A stretch of 64,000 nt of DNA from the NCBI GenBank assembly GCA_009780695.1, contig WQZN01000001.1, forward strand, positions 186,001 to 250,000, in the 5' to 3' direction. Position 1 is the first letter of the stretch. Each line of letters opens with the position of its first letter. The position numbers were made by a program, and so were the translations under genes. Origin of the DNA: Microbacteriaceae bacterium (GTDB lineage: Bacteria; Actinomycetota; Actinomycetes; Actinomycetales; Microbacteriaceae). Under the pieces are notes generated by a model. That model worked only from the letters and a program-made list of their open reading frames with translations. It was not told the DNA's origin and searched no databases. Of this stretch, positions 34,988 through 44,008 are shown piece by piece.

Positions 34988-35005
34988 TTTGGAAACGTTT
35001 CCAAA
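34988..35005. promoter_or_regulatory. LacI-type operator 1 of the GH76 module
   Basis: The perfect palindrome TTTGGAAACGTTTCCAAA lies between the GH76 gene at 34889 and the lacI stop. It has the central CG and the A-rich/T-rich arms of LacI/GalR operators, and the same 16-bp core recurs at 37464. Confidence 0.85.
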
Positions 35006-35098
35006 CGAGTATCGAAGACGCCGTCGCAGGGTGTCAAGAGTCATCCGGAACCCGCGATCGCGCGTCGCCGACGCCAACCGGCCTCGCCCGCGCGAGGC

Positions 35099-36109
35099 TC
35101 AGTCGTCGCGGTGGAAGCGCCGCCCGCGCCGCTCGATGTGCGTCGCCACCCGGTATTTCGTGCGCGCCGACCGGTCTCCGGCGATCCGATCGAACAGGCG
35201 GACGGCGGCGCGTCGCCCCATCTCGGCCGGCGCATAGACGACGAGGTCGACCTCGAACGGCAGCAGGTCGGCGAGCTCGAGGTCGTCGAAGCCGGCGAGG
35301 GCGACCGTGGTGCCGAGCGCCGTGAACGCCTGGATCGCGCCGAGCGTCATCCGGTTGTTGTCGCAGAAGATCGCCGTAGGCGGCCGGTCCGACTGCAGCA
35401 GCCGGACGGTCGAGGCACAGGCCGCCTCCGCGGTGGAATTGTGCGTCGACACGAGCTCGTGCTCGAGCGGAACGTCGGCCTCCTGCAGCACCATGCGGTA
35501 CGCGCGCATGCGCGCGCCCCCGGTGGCCGCCGCCGGGTCGCCCCCGACATACGCGATGCGACGATGGCCCGCCGCGATCAGACCCCCGAGAGCTTGCCGA
35601 ACACCCGAGGTGTTGTCGAGTTCCACACTGTCGAAGGCGGTCTTCGCCGGCGTCCGGTCGACGTAGACGACCGGCGTGCCGCTGTCGAGCGCGGCGGCCT
35701 CGCCCGGCCCGGTCGCCATGCCGCTCGTCACGATCAGCAGCCCGTCGACGCGGCGCCGGATGAACTCTTCGACCAGTTCGCGCTCGGTGCCGGAGTCGAG
35801 CTGGGTCGTGCCGATGAGCAGCACGTGGTTGTGCTCGCTCACGACCGCCGCGGCGCCGTTCGCGAGCTCGGAGCTGAACGGGTTGCGCAGATCGTCGATG
35901 ATCAGACCGATCGTCGAGGATGCCTGGCCGGGGCGCAGCATCCTCGCCACCTCGTTGCGGCTGAAGCCGATCTCGGCGATCGCGGCCTCGACGCGCTGCC
36001 GCATCGCCGGGCTGACGTGGGTGCCGCCGTTGACCACGCGCGACACGGTTCCCACCCCGACCCCGGCCCGGGCGGCCACATCGCGCATCGTCGGTCTGGG
36101 ATCGCCCAT
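35099..36109 (-). CDS. LacI family regulator of the GH76 module
   Basis: A 336-residue repressor. The N-terminal headpiece reads MRDVAARAGVGVGTVSRVVN with the hinge helix region SRNEVARMLRPG. A periplasmic-binding-type ligand domain follows (IGLIIDDLRNPFSSELANGA, GHRRIAYVGGD, VALAGFDDLELADLL). It lies between two GH76 genes of the same direction, each with the palindrome TTGGAAACGTTTCCAA upstream, which is very likely its operator. The ligand would be a small mannan product (inference). The start at 36109 (MGDPRPTMRD) is preferred over one ten codons earlier because it keeps a normal N-terminus. Confidence 0.93.
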   Translation of the reverse strand: MGDPRPTMRDVAARAGVGVGTVSRVVNGGTHVSPAMRQRVEAAIAEIGFSRNEVARMLRPGQASSTIGLIIDDLRNPFSSELANGAAAVVSEHNHVLLIGTTQLDSGTERELVEEFIRRRVDGLLIVTSGMATGPGEAAALDSGTPVVYVDRTPAKTAFDSVELDNTSGVRQALGGLIAAGHRRIAYVGGDPAAATGGARMRAYRMVLQEADVPLEHELVSTHNSTAEAACASTVRLLQSDRPPTAIFCDNNRMTLGAIQAFTALGTTVALAGFDDLELADLLPFEVDLVVYAPAEMGRRAAVRLFDRIAGDRSARTKYRVATHIERRGRRFHRDD

Positions 36110-36178
36110 CGCCTGCTCCCACACGCATCTCGGCCGCAAATACCGCTTCAGGCTAGCCGCTCAGGGCCGCGCGACCCG

Positions 36179-36217
36179 GGCTCCCGGCGGAAAGCCGTGG
36201 CCTCTCCGCCGGGAGCC
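36179..36217 (-). terminator. Terminator hairpin after the second GH76 gene
   Basis: A perfect 13-bp stem (GGCTCCCGGCGGA/TCCGCCGGGAGCC) with a 13-base loop begins five bases past the stop of the minus-strand GH76 gene and separates it from lacI. Confidence 0.75.
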
Positions 36218-36222
36218 GAGAA

Positions 36223-37413
36223 TCAGTACAGCCGGGACCAGCTGGGGGCGTTCGCTGCGAGGCTCGCGTAGACCTGCACCGCGGCGCCCTGCTCGAGGGC
36301 CTTGGTCGCGCCGCTGATGTCCTGCGAGAACAGGCCGGTCGTGGCATCCCTGCGCCCCGACCACAGCAGATCGCCGTAGCTGTTCATGGCGTCGTAGTAC
36401 GTGCCGTTCCTCGTCGCCGTGGAAAGGAGCAGCAGCGACTTGAAGTAGATCGAGTTGAAGTAGATCGGCTGCTGCCCGATCGTGCCGGACTCGATGTAAT
36501 AGGCGTAACTCGCCTCGGCGACATCGACGGCGTGGTCGAGGTAGGTGCGGTCCCGGGTGGCGAGGTAGAGCGCATACGCCGCAGCGAGCGGGATGCCCTG
36601 GTTGTAGGACCACTTGGTCTGCTCGACCGCGCCGCTCATGCTGACGTGGTCGAAGTAGAGACCGTCGGTGTCGAGCAGGTACTGGTTCGTCCAGTCATAG
36701 GAACGCACCGCGCCGTCGAGGTAGTCACGGTTGCCGGTGATCGCGAAGAGGCGGGCGCCGATGAGCGCTGCGGGCATGTTCGAGACGGTGTTGCGGTCCT
36801 GGCTCCACGATGCCTGGGTCCAGAAGATCCCGCCTGGGTCGGGGTGGGTCGGGTCGCTGTCCCAACCCGACTGCAGCAGCGTGAAGATCTGCTCGGCGCG
36901 CTGCAGAGCGGCCGCGTCGCCGGTCATCAGGTGGAGCTGGATCTTCTCGAGCGCGACCCACGCATTGTCGTCGTAGAAGAGATCGCCGCTGTTGCCGTAG
37001 GGGGCCTGGGCGCCCGAGGCATAGCCGGGCTGCCCGGTCGTGCTCGTGTCTTCCCAGTAGTGTTCCTGACCTGCGGCGAGTGAGGCCAACGCCGCCCTGG
37101 TGGCGGCATCGGGTCGCATCGCGACGAGATCGAGCGCCGCGACGTGCACCTGCGAGTGGGACCATTCATAGCCGTATGCCGGGTCGCCGGCCTGCGCCGG
37201 ATAGGTCTCGTGAACGAGATCCGACCCGTCGTTCGCCAGCACGAATCGCTGCAGCGCCGACCAGGATTCGAGCGCACGTGCGGCGTTGTTGGTGCCGCCC
37301 TGGGCCGGAGGCCACGTCGGCGAGGCCAGCGCCGCATCGGTCGCGGCCCCCCAGAGGGCGGCGCCGCCTGCTGCGCCGAGGCCGGCTTTCAAGAGGGTTC
37401 TTCTGCTCAACAT
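36223..37413 (-). CDS. Tat-exported GH76 alpha-1,6-mannanase-like enzyme
   Basis: A 396-residue, single-domain GH76 protein. The N-terminus MLSRRTLLKAGLGAAGGAAL is a twin-arginine (Tat) signal, so it is exported folded. The catalytic Asp pair D148-D149 is in LFYDDNAWVALEKIQL, and the family element QTKWSYNQGIPLAAAYALY is in the C-terminal half. It lacks the added beta domains of the other GH76. A good GAAGGAGAA site precedes ATG 37413. The LacI operator at 37464 is 51 bases upstream. The pair of GH76 enzymes, one Sec and one Tat, probably attack the mannan backbone together. Confidence 0.87.
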   Translation of the reverse strand: MLSRRTLLKAGLGAAGGAALWGAATDAALASPTWPPAQGGTNNAARALESWSALQRFVLANDGSDLVHETYPAQAGDPAYGYEWSHSQVHVAALDLVAMRPDAATRAALASLAAGQEHYWEDTSTTGQPGYASGAQAPYGNSGDLFYDDNAWVALEKIQLHLMTGDAAALQRAEQIFTLLQSGWDSDPTHPDPGGIFWTQASWSQDRNTVSNMPAALIGARLFAITGNRDYLDGAVRSYDWTNQYLLDTDGLYFDHVSMSGAVEQTKWSYNQGIPLAAAYALYLATRDRTYLDHAVDVAEASYAYYIESGTIGQQPIYFNSIYFKSLLLLSTATRNGTYYDAMNSYGDLLWSGRRDATTGLFSQDISGATKALEQGAAVQVYASLAANAPSWSRLY

Positions 37414-37463
37414 CGATGGTTCTCCTTCGAAGCGGGATGGAGCCGTGGGGTGGAGACGCACAT

Positions 37464-37479
37464 TTGGAAACGTTTCCAA
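37464..37479. promoter_or_regulatory. LacI-type operator 2 of the GH76 module
   Basis: TTGGAAACGTTTCCAA, identical in 16 of 16 positions to the core of the operator at 34988, lies 51 bases before the Tat-exported GH76 gene. It is also 78 bases before the plus-strand NUDIX gene. Confidence 0.87.
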
Positions 37480-37556
37480 TTCCCGATGCTAAGCCTCGCC
37501 CCCACGCGGGGGTCAAGCACGCGATGTCACGGGGTGGGCACCGATATCGTCCTTGC

Positions 37557-38111
37557 ATGACGGACCGGCCGATCCCGCAACCCCCGGCAGGCTTCGACGA
37601 CCTGTTCCGGCGTCGTTATGTGCCCTATGCCGATGCCGACATCGTCGGCACCCTTGCTGCGCCCGATCCGTCCCTGATCCATCGAGTTCATCTGATCGCT
37701 CAGCCAGAACCGGGACTCGTCACGGTGTGCGAGTCCGAGGAATGGTGGCGTTTCCTTCCCGGCGGCCGCCTCGAGGCATACGAAGACGCAGAGACGGCGG
37801 CGCGCAGGGAGCTTCTGGAGGAAGCGGGGGTGGCGCCGACGAGCGAACCGAGCTTCTTCTTCAGCCACATCGCCACCAGTCGGCTGGACCGGCCTTACCT
37901 GCCGCACGTCCCACACCCCGTCTACTGGTGGACATACGCGCTCTGCTCGGTGCGCGTCGTCGGGGCGCCGACGTCCCCCGTGGGTGGCGAACGGATCACC
38001 GCAGTGCACCACATGTGGGTTCCGGACGCGATCACCTGGCTCGCCGCGGACGACACTGACTCCGCCCACGGCGAGGTACTTCGACTCGCGGCCACCCTGG
38101 GGCTTGCATAG
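37557..38111 (+). CDS. NUDIX hydrolase
   Basis: A 184-residue protein with the NUDIX box GGRLEAYEDAETAARRELLE plus EAG, including the RELLEEAG core. An N-terminal part of about 60 residues (FDDLFRRRYVPYADADIVGT) precedes it. TATCGT lies six bases before ATG 37557 with no ribosome binding site, as expected for a leaderless mRNA. The substrate is unknown. It is divergent from the GH76 gene and may feel the LacI operator in the shared gap, but has no obvious role there. Confidence 0.85.
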   Translation: MTDRPIPQPPAGFDDLFRRRYVPYADADIVGTLAAPDPSLIHRVHLIAQPEPGLVTVCESEEWWRFLPGGRLEAYEDAETAARRELLEEAGVAPTSEPSFFFSHIATSRLDRPYLPHVPHPVYWWTYALCSVRVVGAPTSPVGGERITAVHHMWVPDAITWLAADDTDSAHGEVLRLAATLGLA

Positions 38112-38141
38112 CAGCGGCTCGCAGCGGCTCGGCCGCGCGCC

Positions 38142-38219
38142 CGTCGGGCGCTTTTCCTACTGTGGGGCATATGGCACGGCCGTGCCGGCTATGCCCGCCA
38201 GTAGAAAAAGTGCCCGACG
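38142..38219. repeat. Intergenic palindrome family B, copy 3
   Basis: The left arm (CGTCGGGCGCTTTTCCTACT, then GTGGGGCATA) from 38142 pairs with the right arm ending CAGTAGAAAAAGTGCCCGAC at 38219. GGCACGGCCGTGCC forms an inner palindrome at the tip. It lies between the convergent NUDIX and GH38 genes and touches the GH38 stop, so it can also act as a terminator. Confidence 0.9.
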
Positions 38220-38220
38220 G

Positions 38221-41200
38221 TCAGACGCGGCTGAAGCGCAGGGTGCGCACCTCGAACGGCGTGAGGGCCACCTCGACCGCGGCGCCGCCGCGCGCGGCAT
38301 CCTCACCCGCTTCGTCCTCGATCAGCGAGACCGCGCGACCCGCACCGAACGGCGCCCCGACGCTGACGACGCCGCTCGCGCGGCGCCCCTGCGCCTCGTA
38401 GACGCGCACGATCAGGTCGCCCGAGCGGTCGTGCGCGAGCTTGACGGAGGAGATGAGGATGCCGTCGCCGGCGACCGCCGCGAGCGGCTCCACCGACCCC
38501 GCCCCGAGGCGGGCACGCGACGCCGTGTTCAGCGCGATGCCCGCCTCGGTCGCACCGAGCGCGTCGGTGCCGATGACCATGCCGTAGGCGTGGGTCTGCA
38601 CACCCTGGTCGGTCTCGGGGTCGGGGAAGCGGGGGGCCCGCAGCAGCGAGAGGCGCAGCGTCGTGGTCACGTCGCCCTCGTCCGCGTCGCGCGTCATGTC
38701 GTAGCCGTAGGTCGAGTCGGTCACGAGCGCGACGCCGAAGCCCGGTTCCTGCGCGAGCACGAAGCGGTGCATCGAGGTCTCGAACTTCGCCGCCTCCCAG
38801 CTGGTGTTCGTGTGGGTGACCCGCTTGTAGTAGCCGAACTGGGTCTCGGCGGCGGTGTGCTCGGCGCGCACGTCGAGCGGGAAGGCGACCTTCAAGAACT
38901 TCTCGGTCTCGTGCCAGTCGGTGCTCTGCTCGATGCGCAGCACGCGCGAGCCGGGCTCGAGGGTGAGCACCTGGCTCACGCGCGAGCTCGAGAACGAGCG
39001 CTCGATGCGGACGTGCACGCCTTCCGCGTCCTCGCTGACCGTGAGCGCGTCGAGCGCGCGCAGGTCGTCGACGCGGTTGCGGTAATAGCGGTCGACGTCC
39101 CACGCGTCCCACATGTTCGGGAAGTCCTGGTGCAGCTGCAGCAGGTTCGCCTCGCCGCCCGGCGCGATGGCGTCGCGGCCCGTGGCGAGATCGATCGCGC
39201 TCGTGATCAGGCCCTCCGCCGAGATCACGACCTCGACGAGCTCGTTGCGCAGCGTGACTCCACGCTCGTCGCGCGTGACCATGACGGGTGTCGCGGCCCC
39301 GACGGCCTCACCCGCACCGAGCCCGGGCACGCCGGCGCGCGCGAACGGCGCCGCGTTGAACACGAGCGGCGAGCTGCCGGTGCCCGCGAGCGCGTCGAGC
39401 GCGCGGGCGATGATCGCCTCGGCGCCGTCGGTGACCCGCGCGAAGTTGGCGACGGCCTCGCGGTGCACCCACGCGATCGAGGTGCCGGGCAGGATGTCGT
39501 GGAACTGGTGCAGCAGCAGCAGCTCCCACAGCTCGTCGAGCTCGTCGTAGGGGTACTCGAAGCCGGCATCCCCGGCCCGCACCGCCGCGGTCGCCGCCCA
39601 CAGCTCGGCCTCGATCAGCAGATGCTCGCCGCGGCGGTTGCCCTGCTTGGTCTTGTGCTGGCTCGTGAGGGTCGCCCGGTGCAGCTCGAGGTAGAGCTCA
39701 CCGACCCACACGGGCGGGTGCGGCAGCTCGGCCTGGGCCTTCTCGAAGAACGCGTCGGGGTGCTCCCAGCGCACGCGGGCGCTGCCCTCGAGGTCTGCCG
39801 TGCGCCGCGCCTTGCCCGTCATCTCGCGGGTCGTGCCGCCACCGCCGTCACCCCAGCCGACGGGCGCGATCGAGTGCGAGGCCTTGCGCGATTCCTTGAA
39901 CTGGCGGGTCGCACGGGCGAGCTCGGAGCCCGAGAGCTGCGAGTTGTAGGTGTCCATCGGCGGGAAGTGGCTGAAGATGCGCGAGCCGTCGATGCCCTCC
40001 CACGAGAAGGTGTGGTGCGGGAAGCGGTTGACCTGGTTCCACGAGATCTTCTGCGTGAAGAACCACTCGAAGCCCGCGCGCTTCATGAGCTGCGGCAGCT
40101 GCGGGGAGTACCCGAAGCTGTCGGGCAGCCAGACGCCCTTGCACGTCACGCCGAACTCGGAGCGGAAGAACGACTGGCCGTAGAGGAACTGGCGCGCGAT
40201 CGCCTCGCCGGTCGGCATGACGGTGTCGGACTCGACCCACATGCCGCCGAGCGGCACGAAGCGGCCGGCGGCGACGGCGTCCTTGATCCGCGCGTACACC
40301 TCGGGGCGGTGCTGCTTGACCCACTTGTACTGCTGAGCGCTCGACATGCCGTAGCTGAACTCCGGCTGCTCGTCGATGAGCGTCGTCATCGACGAGGTCG
40401 TGCGCGCGACCTTGCGGATCGTCTCGCGCAGCGGCCACAGCCACGCCGAGTCGATGTGCGCGTGGCCGATGGCCGAGACCTCGTGGGCCGACGCCTCGGC
40501 GGGGGACTCGAGCACCGCGGCGAGCGCGGCTCGGGCATCCGCCGCCGTCTCCGAGATGCGCTGCAGGTCGAGCAGGTCGAGCGCGTCGTCGAGCGCCTGC
40601 AGCACCCTCATGCGGCGCGGCCCGGACTCGGGCAGCTCGGCCTGCAGCTCGAGCAGCACCTCGACGTCGAGGGCGAGCTCGAAGACCTGCTCGTCGAAGA
40701 CCGCGAGGTCGAAGGCGCGCGTCGTGTAGAGCCTGCGCGGGGACGAGGTGAGGATGTCGCCCTCCTGCGTCGGCAGGAAGGGGTGGTAGTCGAGCAGCAC
40801 GGGGTTCGAGGCGGCCTCGACGAACAGCTCGACGGGGTCGCCGGCTGTCGCGGCATCCGCCACTCGCACCCACTGGTTGCGCGGGTTGAGCGACTTCAGC
40901 GGGCTGCCGCCGGGGAGGTAGACCAGGCCCTCGCACTGGAAACCCGTCATGTTCTGGTCGAAGCCGAGGTCGACGACGGCCTCGACGCGGCGGCCCGCCC
41001 ACTCGGCCGGGATCTCGCCGGTCAGCCGGAACCAGGTCGTGCCCCACGCGGCGCCCCACGGGCTGCCGACCTCGTAGGGCGCGAAGTCGAGCGCGAGGCC
41101 CTCGGTCGGCGCGATCGGCTCACCGGGCAGCTCGTGCGCCTCGACGGTCAGCGGCACGCGCAGCGCGTAGATCGCGGGCTTGATGCGCTCGGTCAGCACG

Positions 41201-41241
41201 CGGGTCGCGCGGCCTACGGTCAGGGGGATGTCGTCGTGCAT
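38221..41241 (-). CDS. GH38 alpha-mannosidase, copy 2
   Basis: A 1006-residue cytosolic GH38 enzyme, paralogous over its full length to copy 1 (both start MHDD and share WGTTWF, GHAHIDSAWLWP and WLPDSFGY). The zinc motif HAHID is near residues 260-264, and the nucleophile Asp near 339 lies in GGMWVESDTVMPTG. HTFSWEGIDGSRIFSHFPPM is also present. It removes alpha-1,3/1,6 (or 1,2) mannose from oligosaccharides. It is downstream of the GH5 gene by 41 bases in the same direction and is probably in one mRNA under the operator at 42641. Thus the two GH38 copies answer to different regulators. Confidence 0.95.
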   Translation of the reverse strand: MHDDIPLTVGRATRVLTERIKPAIYALRVPLTVEAHELPGEPIAPTEGLALDFAPYEVGSPWGAAWGTTWFRLTGEIPAEWAGRRVEAVVDLGFDQNMTGFQCEGLVYLPGGSPLKSLNPRNQWVRVADAATAGDPVELFVEAASNPVLLDYHPFLPTQEGDILTSSPRRLYTTRAFDLAVFDEQVFELALDVEVLLELQAELPESGPRRMRVLQALDDALDLLDLQRISETAADARAALAAVLESPAEASAHEVSAIGHAHIDSAWLWPLRETIRKVARTTSSMTTLIDEQPEFSYGMSSAQQYKWVKQHRPEVYARIKDAVAAGRFVPLGGMWVESDTVMPTGEAIARQFLYGQSFFRSEFGVTCKGVWLPDSFGYSPQLPQLMKRAGFEWFFTQKISWNQVNRFPHHTFSWEGIDGSRIFSHFPPMDTYNSQLSGSELARATRQFKESRKASHSIAPVGWGDGGGGTTREMTGKARRTADLEGSARVRWEHPDAFFEKAQAELPHPPVWVGELYLELHRATLTSQHKTKQGNRRGEHLLIEAELWAATAAVRAGDAGFEYPYDELDELWELLLLHQFHDILPGTSIAWVHREAVANFARVTDGAEAIIARALDALAGTGSSPLVFNAAPFARAGVPGLGAGEAVGAATPVMVTRDERGVTLRNELVEVVISAEGLITSAIDLATGRDAIAPGGEANLLQLHQDFPNMWDAWDVDRYYRNRVDDLRALDALTVSEDAEGVHVRIERSFSSSRVSQVLTLEPGSRVLRIEQSTDWHETEKFLKVAFPLDVRAEHTAAETQFGYYKRVTHTNTSWEAAKFETSMHRFVLAQEPGFGVALVTDSTYGYDMTRDADEGDVTTTLRLSLLRAPRFPDPETDQGVQTHAYGMVIGTDALGATEAGIALNTASRARLGAGSVEPLAAVAGDGILISSVKLAHDRSGDLIVRVYEAQGRRASGVVSVGAPFGAGRAVSLIEDEAGEDAARGGAAVEVALTPFEVRTLRFSRV

Positions 41242-41282
41242 GACTGTCTTCTCTGCGTGCAGCTGGTGGTAGGCGGTTCAGG

Positions 41283-42557
41283 TCAGGCGGCGGGCGCGAC
41301 GTCGGGGTCGCGGGCCGCGAGCAGGCGCGTGATGCCGCGGGCCGCGAGGGATGCCTCGTCGCCGGCACGCGAGGCGAGCACGACCTGCGGACCGGAGCCG
41401 TCGGCTCCGGTGCCGGCGGCGCGCAGCCACGCCTCATAGAAGTCTCCGCCGGGAGCGCAGCTCACGCGGTAGCCGTCGGCCGTGTCGTCGAGAACGAGGG
41501 CGGCGGATTCCGGCGCCGCGGCATTCCCGGCACCGCCCGAGCTCGCCGCCGCCGCGGCGCGCAGCTCGGCGACCACGCGAGCGAAACGTCGCCCGGTCGG
41601 CTTGAGGGTGCCGTCATTGGCGATGAGCCCGAGGTCGTACTCGAGCTCGGGGAAGTCGGCGAGGCCACGGGAGACGTCGTGCGAGCACCACCAGGTGATG
41701 CCCCAGAGGTGCTGGACACGAGCCGCGTGGCGCATGGTCGCCTCGAGGAAGTCGGGGGCGTCGGCCACGGGCACGACGTTGGTCGGCGCGCCGACCTCCT
41801 GCAGCCACACCGGCCGCGTCGCGTGAAGATTCCACGCGGCGGCGAGCTGCAGGAGGTACTCGGCGTGGCGCACCGAGCCCGGTGCGAGAGCGCCGTAGCG
41901 CTGCGCCGCGCCGTTGAACACCCACGAGTGCACGATCGTCGCGTCGCCGTGCTCGGCGGCATGCGCCGGGCCGAACGGCTGCGTGTCGTCGTACCAGGCG
42001 GCGTCGTACATCGAGTGCGTGATGAGCCCGCTCGCGGTCTCGCGCGCCGCCGCCGTCATCCGCTCGAGCCAGGCGTGGGCCTGCGGCGCGGTGACGGGGT
42101 GCGGGTCGGGGTGCGGCGCTGCCGCGAACTGGTTCAGCTCGTTGCCGAGCGTGAGGCCGACGACGTTCGGGCGGGATGCCAGCAGCGCGCCGAGGGCGCG
42201 CACGTACTGCTCCTCGCCCTCGAGGACATCCGGGTCGGTGAACATGTTGCGCCGGTGCCACGTCGCGAGCCAGGCCGGCAGGAAGTCGAAGCTCGACAGG
42301 TGGCCCTGGATGGCATCCACATTCACATCGAGTCCGAACTCGCCGGCCACGTCGATCAGCGCGCCGACGTCGTCGAGGGCCGCCCGCCGGATGATTCCAC
42401 GATTCGGCTGCACCACACCCCACAGCGGGAACACGCGGACGTGATCGACCCCGAGGGAAGCGACGCCCTCGAGGTCACGGCGCGCGGCCTCCGCACTGAA
42501 GTCGAGCCACGAGTGGAACCAGCCGGCGGACGGGGTGTAGTTGACGCCGAATCTCAT
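41283..42557 (-). CDS. GH5-type beta-mannosidase candidate (GH5_18-like)
   Basis: A 424-residue cytosolic TIM-barrel glycosidase (clan GH-A). The N-terminus MRFGVNYTPSAGWFHSWLDF, the strand DHVRVFPLWGVVQPN and LSSFDFLPAWLATWH resemble GH5 subfamily 18. The acid/base Glu is E140 in LTLGNELNQF and the nucleophile Glu is E254 in VWLQEVGAP. Bifidobacterial GH5_18 enzymes split the Man-beta-1,4-GlcNAc disaccharide left from N-glycan cores, which fits the presence of Endo-H-like, GH92 and GH38 genes. The C-terminal 80 residues form a small beta domain. The start at 42557 gives the family N-terminus. The subfamily call is from memory of the motifs and needs a search. Confidence 0.75.
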   Translation of the reverse strand: MRFGVNYTPSAGWFHSWLDFSAEAARRDLEGVASLGVDHVRVFPLWGVVQPNRGIIRRAALDDVGALIDVAGEFGLDVNVDAIQGHLSSFDFLPAWLATWHRRNMFTDPDVLEGEEQYVRALGALLASRPNVVGLTLGNELNQFAAAPHPDPHPVTAPQAHAWLERMTAAARETASGLITHSMYDAAWYDDTQPFGPAHAAEHGDATIVHSWVFNGAAQRYGALAPGSVRHAEYLLQLAAAWNLHATRPVWLQEVGAPTNVVPVADAPDFLEATMRHAARVQHLWGITWWCSHDVSRGLADFPELEYDLGLIANDGTLKPTGRRFARVVAELRAAAAASSGGAGNAAAPESAALVLDDTADGYRVSCAPGGDFYEAWLRAAGTGADGSGPQVVLASRAGDEASLAARGITRLLAARDPDVAPAA

Positions 42558-42640
42558 GCGCGGAAGCATCCGCCCAGGCGATCGGGTCGAGCATCTTCGA
42601 GCAATCCAGCCATCGCTGCCGTCAATTCCTTAGTTCCCCG

Positions 42641-42660
42641 TCACTAAACCGATATAGTGA
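42641..42660. promoter_or_regulatory. LacI-B operator upstream of the GH5-GH38 operon
   Basis: TCACTAAACCGATATAGTGA, with the outer TCACTA/TAGTGA arms palindromic, lies 84 bases before the GH5 start. It is the most symmetric copy of the CTAAACCGATATAG family found across module 3. Confidence 0.88.
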
Positions 42661-42799
42661 TTTATCCATACTCATGGGTGACCGCGCATTGCGCAAGTGC
42701 GAATTGACCGGTTCAGCGAATGAGCGCGGGTGCATCTGAGAGGTCACGGAGTCTCGCCACCAGATCACGGCACCCGTTGTCGTGCTCCCCGCGAGGCGA

Positions 42800-42827
42800 T
42801 AGCCTGGTGAGCTAAATCGATATAGTC
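42800..42827 (+). promoter_or_regulatory. lacI-B promoter with overlapping operator
   Basis: A -10-like TAGCCT (42800-42805) is followed seven bases later by CTAAATCGATATAGTC (42812-42827), so the operator covers the expected transcription start and lies 17 bases before the GTG at 42844. This indicates autorepression. Confidence 0.8.
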
Positions 42828-42843
42828 AACTTGAGAGGCACCC

Positions 42844-43884
42844 GTGGCCCCGCAACCCAAGCGCCCCACCATCGGCGACATCGCCCGCAAGGCCGGCGTG
42901 TCGAAGGGCGCGGTCTCGTTTGCCCTCAATGGCCGTCCGGGCGTGAGCGCTGAGACACGGCAGCGCATCCTTGCAATCGCCGGCGAGCTCAACTGGCGCC
43001 CGAACAGCGCGGCTCAGGCACTGGGCCAGTCGCGGGCGGGTGTGATCGGCTTCGTGCTGAACCGTCCGGCGCGCATTCTCGGAACCGAAACCTTCTTCCC
43101 TGAGTTGCTCTCGGGCATCGAACTCGGCCTCTCGCCATCACGCACGGCGCTGCACATGCTCGTGGTCTCGGACCTCGACGAGGAGCTCGACACCTATCGG
43201 GAGTGGTGGCACGCACACCGGGTCGACGGCGTGATCGTGATCGACCCCCGCATGAACGACCCGCGCAGCAAGCTGCTCGTCGAGCTCGGCATGCCCGCGG
43301 TCCAAATCGGCAGCCACCCCTCGCGCGAGACGGAGATCCCGACGATCTGGGTCGATGACATCGAGGCCGCCAACACGCTCTTCGGCTACATCGCGGCGCT
43401 CGGCCACCGACGCATCGCTCACGTCGCGGGCACGGCCGAATTCGAGCACACGGCACTGCGCATGGCGACCCTCAAGGACTGCGCAGAGCAATTCGACCTC
43501 GAGTGGGTGCGCAGCGCCGCGACCGACTACAGCGCGGACGCCGCCGCCTCCGAGACCCGCACCCTGCTCGCCGGGAAATCGCGCCCCACCGCCATCGTCT
43601 ACGACAGCGATGTGATGGCGCTCGCAGGTCTCCGCGTCGCCGATGAGATGGGCGTCGCGGTGCCTGGTGAGCTGTCGATCGCTTCGTTCGACGACTCGCT
43701 GATGGTACGGCTCGTGCGACCCTCGATCACAACGCTGACGCGTGACACGGTGGAACTCGGCGAGCTCGCAGCGCGTGCTCTGCTCGACCAGCTCGACAGC
43801 GACGAGCCAGTGCCGAGTATGGCGGGGCCCGTGCCCAAGCTGTCCGTGCGCGAGAGCACGGCGCCGCCGCACGGCCGCTCGTGA
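42844..43884 (+). CDS. LacI family regulator of the N-glycan module (LacI-B)
   Basis: A 346-residue repressor. The headpiece TIGDIARKAGVSKGAVSFAL is followed by hinge NWRPNSAAQALGQ and a ligand domain (GVIGFVLNRPARILGTETFF, GHRRIAHVAGT, LSIASFDDSLMVRLVRPSIT). The start is GTG 42844. An operator lies at its own promoter, and similar sites precede the GH5-GH38 operon, the ABC importer, the cytosolic GH18, GH92 and the Endo-H-like gene, making this the regulator of module 3 (inference from position and shared sites). The inducer is probably a mannose-containing product. Confidence 0.93.
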   Translation: MAPQPKRPTIGDIARKAGVSKGAVSFALNGRPGVSAETRQRILAIAGELNWRPNSAAQALGQSRAGVIGFVLNRPARILGTETFFPELLSGIELGLSPSRTALHMLVVSDLDEELDTYREWWHAHRVDGVIVIDPRMNDPRSKLLVELGMPAVQIGSHPSRETEIPTIWVDDIEAANTLFGYIAALGHRRIAHVAGTAEFEHTALRMATLKDCAEQFDLEWVRSAATDYSADAAASETRTLLAGKSRPTAIVYDSDVMALAGLRVADEMGVAVPGELSIASFDDSLMVRLVRPSITTLTRDTVELGELAARALLDQLDSDEPVPSMAGPVPKLSVRESTAPPHGRS

Positions 43885-43953
43885 GAATGTCGCCGCGGCA
43901 CCGCTGACCCTTTCGGCTCGCGGCCTCTGGGGTACAACGGCCTCATCATGGCA

Positions 43954-43994
43954 ACGGGGTCCCCATCGCACACGAAGTGCGATGGGGACCCCGT
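43954..43994. terminator. Bidirectional terminator between lacI-B and the binding-protein gene
   Basis: A perfect 17-bp stem (ACGGGGTCCCCATCGCA and its complement) with a 7-base loop CACGAAG lies between two convergent stops at 43884 and 44009. It is the strongest hairpin terminator in the window. Confidence 0.9.
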
Positions 43995-44008
43995 CAGATG
44001 CGCCGGGC

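Noticed and set aside
32931-35237. 768-aa plus-strand ORF over the GH76 gene
   Set aside because: Shadow of the signal-peptide-bearing GH76 gene with conserved catalytic aspartates.
37984-41439. 1151-aa plus-strand ORF, the longest in the track
   Set aside because: Shadow of GH38 copy 2; it runs through palindrome family B and shows no domain.
42765-42992. 75-aa minus-strand ORF over the lacI-B start
   Set aside because: Antisense to the helix-turn-helix of a clear LacI protein and covers its operator.
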